Positions 7,601 to 9,108 of a stretch of DNA of 9,108 bases are shown one piece after another. A program made the translations under genes and the position numbers. Source of the stretch: Bacteroidota bacterium (GTDB lineage: Bacteria; Bacteroidota; Bacteroidia; Bacteroidales; UBA10428); assembly GCA_029268165.1 (NCBI GenBank), contig JAJUGM010000116.1, positions 1 to 9,108 of the forward strand, read 5' to 3'. Each line of letters starts with the position of its first letter. Within the stretch, counting starts at the first letter, position 1. The notes beneath the pieces were generated by a model. The model was given only the letters and a program-made list of their open reading frames with translations. It was not told the DNA's origin and did no database searches.

Positions 7601-7661
7601 ATACTATTTTGTAAGGTTTATTTGCAATATTCATAGATACATTTTTTAGGTTAGTATTCAT
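4623..7661 (-). CDS. susC: SusC/RagA family TonB-linked outer-membrane transporter
   Basis: This 1012-residue SusC-type receptor imports oligosaccharides across the outer membrane using energy from TonB-ExbBD. Domain order: signal peptide (hydrophobic core about 18-31, ending near IAYPQ), a carboxypeptidase-regulatory-like beta-sandwich (about 38-113, with ITGKV, LPGASVVVKGT, DGNYSL and FSFVGYGT), a TonB-box-like LDEVVVVGYG (115-124), a plug domain (about 125-262, with PLYVIDGVPL at 191-200 and DVLKDASATAIYGARGANGV at 236-255), then the beta-barrel to a C-terminal phenylalanine (FMFGFNIIF), as expected for barrel insertion. Length is normal for the family. The start could also be the internal ATG at 7634 (residue 10), which gives a more compact signal peptide; sequence alone does not decide. 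The gap to the upstream GH65 gene is 22 bp and to susD 11 bp. The GH65 and GH13 neighbours suggest malto-oligosaccharide as cargo. Confidence 0.96.
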   Translation of the reverse strand: MNTNLKNVSMNIANKPYKIVLLLLFCFLQAIAYPQEKTITGKVTSSGGEVLPGASVVVKGTTTGTTTDIDGNYSLRVPDDNAILIFSFVGYGTKEIPVRGAASINVTLEEDLMKLDEVVVVGYGVSKKSDLTGAISSIKEEDFNKISAATPEQLIQGRIPGVQITQNNGEPGAAAQIRIRGASTIRSGQQPLYVIDGVPLDMSSASPGGVSANGLGGAPATNPLNFLNSNDIEAIDVLKDASATAIYGARGANGVVLITTKKGKEGKAYLEYSTYLNLSKLRKKLDVLSADEWLAVRTNTLNYALNNENHYGHKTDWQDEIFRSALSHSHNIALSGATEKNSYRVSFNYLDQEGIIKKSSLEKYVGRINFTQKALKDYLLVDVNLTASQTLENRVPVGTTGFEGDLLLNALKTNPTWPAYDSTGTPFQTSSSEERNPVAMLEYTNDLTRTTRILGGTSATLKFLKFFSYKMNLGIDYTNAIRKISQSQLLSYMRSEQGRAQINTNEFKNLVIEHLLMYNFSIENHTLNIMAGYSYQNIDRTGYNQQAGYFTTDKIDYVYQMQEGDPAYRQLYSWANTPEELQSFFGRINYNLNEKYLLTATFRRDGSSKFGSNSKYGNFPSLAFAWRLSQEDFIQNLNFFSNLKLRIGWGKTGNSEIGADNSVFLLRPDPGSTALINNIPVTGFRIDKTPQYNLHWETTTSTNIGFDIGILNGRLSATIDVFSKKTTDLLLEQPTKPLSPTSTFITNLDKGYILNNGIEIGIDAVVIKTNKFTWNISYNFTSINNRAEDILDNDASIIPTGSIQGQGLTGAYAQAYANGKPMASFYMNKVDSIGRNGRIYYLPKTRGGDSLLFLGSALPSSTWGINNTFQYRNFDLSFFIDAVIGNKIFNNTALLLDKSNLRQSKNALREFVEDDANYTNSTRVSDRYLEDGSYLRLSSATLGYNFRIKNFDWFQNARVYISGSNLLVLTNYSGYDPDVSSSVDMNGVRALGIDITNYPKARTFMFGFNIIF

Positions 7662-7683
7662 GTTAAGTTTTTTATATAAGTTA

Positions 7684-9108
7684 TTAAGAATTTCTCACAA
7701 TTTCTATATGTGAATAACCTTTCAGCTGATATTCCTTCGCATAAACAATTAAGGAAACAGGATTTGTGGTTTCATTTCTTATCACCACTGCATTTTTGCT
7801 GACTTCAACTTTTAGTTGCGATTCCCGGTATAAAATCTTAAAAGAATAAAAGTTCCAGTTTGCAGGTATTTGTGGATAAAATGACAATATGCCGTTTTTT
7901 ATTCTTTTCCCAGCAAAACCTTCAACAACAGACATATAAGTACCTGCCATTGAGGTAATATGCAATCCTTCGTGTACTTCATGGTTATAGTCATCAAGAT
8001 CAAGCCGTGATGTGCGCAAGTAGAGGTTATATGCCAGCTCCATTTTTTTTATTCTTGCGGCCAGAACAACATGAATGCAGGGAGAAAGAGATGACTCGTG
8101 AACGGTGCGTGATTCATAGAATGTGAAATTTCTTTCAATAGTATCGGTATCATACCGGTCTTCAAAAAGATAAATGCCATGCAGCACATCAGCCTGCTTT
8201 ATAAAACACGAGCGCAATATCCTGTCCCATGACCATTTCTGATTTAATGGGCGCTGTGCAGGATCAAGCTGACTCACTGTCATCTGTTCCTTGTCCATAT
8301 ATCCGTCTTGCTGTAAAAACACGCCTTCGGGTTCATAATACGGAAAATACATTTTATGGATGATATCTTTCCATCGGGCTGTTTCCTGAGTTTCTCTGAA
8401 TGCTATCCTTTTTACAATATTTTCATATTTCCCGGCATCCGATTTCTTAACAACATCAATTGATTCTATAGTATATTCAAGTGTCCAAACCGCAACAGTA
8501 TTAGTGTACCAGTTATTATTCACATTGTTTTCGTATTCATTAGGGCCGGTAACTCCCAGGATAACATATTTCATTTTTTCCTCTGACCAGTTAACCCGCT
8601 GGCTCCAAAACCTGCTCAGGGCAATAAGCACTTCAAGGCCGTAATCGATAAGATACTGATAGTCGCCTGTGTGCCTGATATAATTAAATATAGCGAAGGC
8701 TATGGCTCCGTTACGATGAATCTCTTCAAAAGTTATTTCCCATTCATTATGACATTCTTCGCCGTTCATGGTGACCATCGGATATAAGGCAGCCCCGTTG
8801 GTAAATCCAAGTTTTCTGGCATTTTCTATTGCTTTTTCAAGATGTCTGTAACGATAAATTAATAAATTCCGCGTAACAGAAGCCGGTGCCGTGCATAGGA
8901 AAAACGGAATACAAAATGCTTCGGTATCCCAATAAGTAGAACCTCCATATTTTTCTCCTGTAAAGCCTTTTGGCCCGATATTAAGCCGGGGGTCATCGCC
9001 TCGGTATGTCTGATTCAGCTGAAATATATTAAAACGTATTCCTTGCTGAGCCTCATCATCTCCCTCAATAATAATATCACTGTGTTCCCAAATTTCTGCC
9101 CATATCTT
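7684..9108 (-). CDS. GH65 maltose-phosphorylase-like enzyme, N-terminus outside window
   Basis: This is the C-terminal 474 residues of a family 65 glycoside phosphorylase; about 290 residues appear to be missing, since relatives are near 750-780 long. Maltose phosphorylase converts maltose and phosphate to beta-glucose 1-phosphate and glucose in the cytoplasm. The frame is open to the window edge. The Met at 8776-8778 is internal, because conserved sequence continues before it: YWDTEAFCIPFF and GFTNGAALYP. Counting from the first visible residue, landmarks are YWDTE (59-63), NGEECHNEWEITFEE (115-129), GPNEYENNVNNNWYTN (188-203), which holds the position of the family's general-acid glutamate, the FIKQ lysine-glutamine pair (304-305), SRTVHESSLSP (333-343), and EGLHITSMAGT (380-390), which fits the phosphate-binding loop. 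GVFLQQDGYMDKE favours maltose over trehalose or kojibiose phosphorylase. The protein ends in tandem TAA stops (7686-7681), 22 bp before susC. Confidence 0.9.
   Translation of the reverse strand, partial: KIWAEIWEHSDIIIEGDDEAQQGIRFNIFQLNQTYRGDDPRLNIGPKGFTGEKYGGSTYWDTEAFCIPFFLCTAPASVTRNLLIYRYRHLEKAIENARKLGFTNGAALYPMVTMNGEECHNEWEITFEEIHRNGAIAFAIFNYIRHTGDYQYLIDYGLEVLIALSRFWSQRVNWSEEKMKYVILGVTGPNEYENNVNNNWYTNTVAVWTLEYTIESIDVVKKSDAGKYENIVKRIAFRETQETARWKDIIHKMYFPYYEPEGVFLQQDGYMDKEQMTVSQLDPAQRPLNQKWSWDRILRSCFIKQADVLHGIYLFEDRYDTDTIERNFTFYESRTVHESSLSPCIHVVLAARIKKMELAYNLYLRTSRLDLDDYNHEVHEGLHITSMAGTYMSVVEGFAGKRIKNGILSFYPQIPANWNFYSFKILYRESQLKVEVSKNAVVIRNETTNPVSLIVYAKEYQLKGYSHIEIVRNS

Noticed and set aside
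8776..8778. Met at 8778 as the start of the GH65 gene, giving a short 364-residue protein
   Set aside because: The frame stays open to 9108 and the upstream translation carries conserved GH65 sequence (YWDTEAF, GFTNGAALYP), so the Met is internal and the gene is cut by the window edge.

Overview
The window looks like a chromosomal segment of a Bacteroidota bacterium. It contains an adjacent SusC/SusD pair, lipoprotein signals of the Bacteroidota kind, AT-rich spacers, and gene starts with no recognisable Shine-Dalgarno sequence. No ribosomal RNA or other taxonomic marker is present, so I do not go below phylum. No tRNA, rRNA, CRISPR array, transposase or phage gene was seen.

Layout: positions 1-313 hold no gene. 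They carry an imperfect hairpin (1-50), a mirrored set of CTCTGTG-type repeat units (68-143) and an AT-rich leader with two palindromes (264-304). Next is dinB (314-1501, + strand), a complete Y-family DNA polymerase IV. A strong stem-loop (1498-1541) separates it from a convergent block that is entirely on the minus strand. In transcription order this block is: a GH65 maltose-phosphorylase-like enzyme (7684 to beyond 9108, N-terminus outside the window), a SusC TonB-dependent transporter (4623-7661), a SusD glycan-binding lipoprotein (3028-4611), a textbook terminator hairpin (2997-3022), and a GH13 alpha-amylase-family lipoprotein (1549-2922).

The minus-strand block reads as a small starch/malto-oligosaccharide utilization locus. 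The inferred pathway is: the GH13 lipoprotein cuts alpha-glucan outside the cytoplasm, SusD captures oligosaccharide at the cell surface, SusC imports it with TonB energy, and the GH65 enzyme phosphorolyses maltose in the cytoplasm to beta-glucose 1-phosphate and glucose. Spacings of 22 bp (GH65-susC) and 11 bp (susC-susD) suggest one transcript. The terminator after susD suggests that the GH13 gene is expressed separately or at a lower level. No SusE/SusF-type lipoprotein lies between susD and the GH13 gene.

No wholly new system is evident. The observations most worth checking are the repeat that forms the last codons of dinB, the mirrored CTCTGTG repeat, the paired palindromes in the dinB leader, the terminator inside the locus, and the direct linkage of a phosphorylase to susCD.
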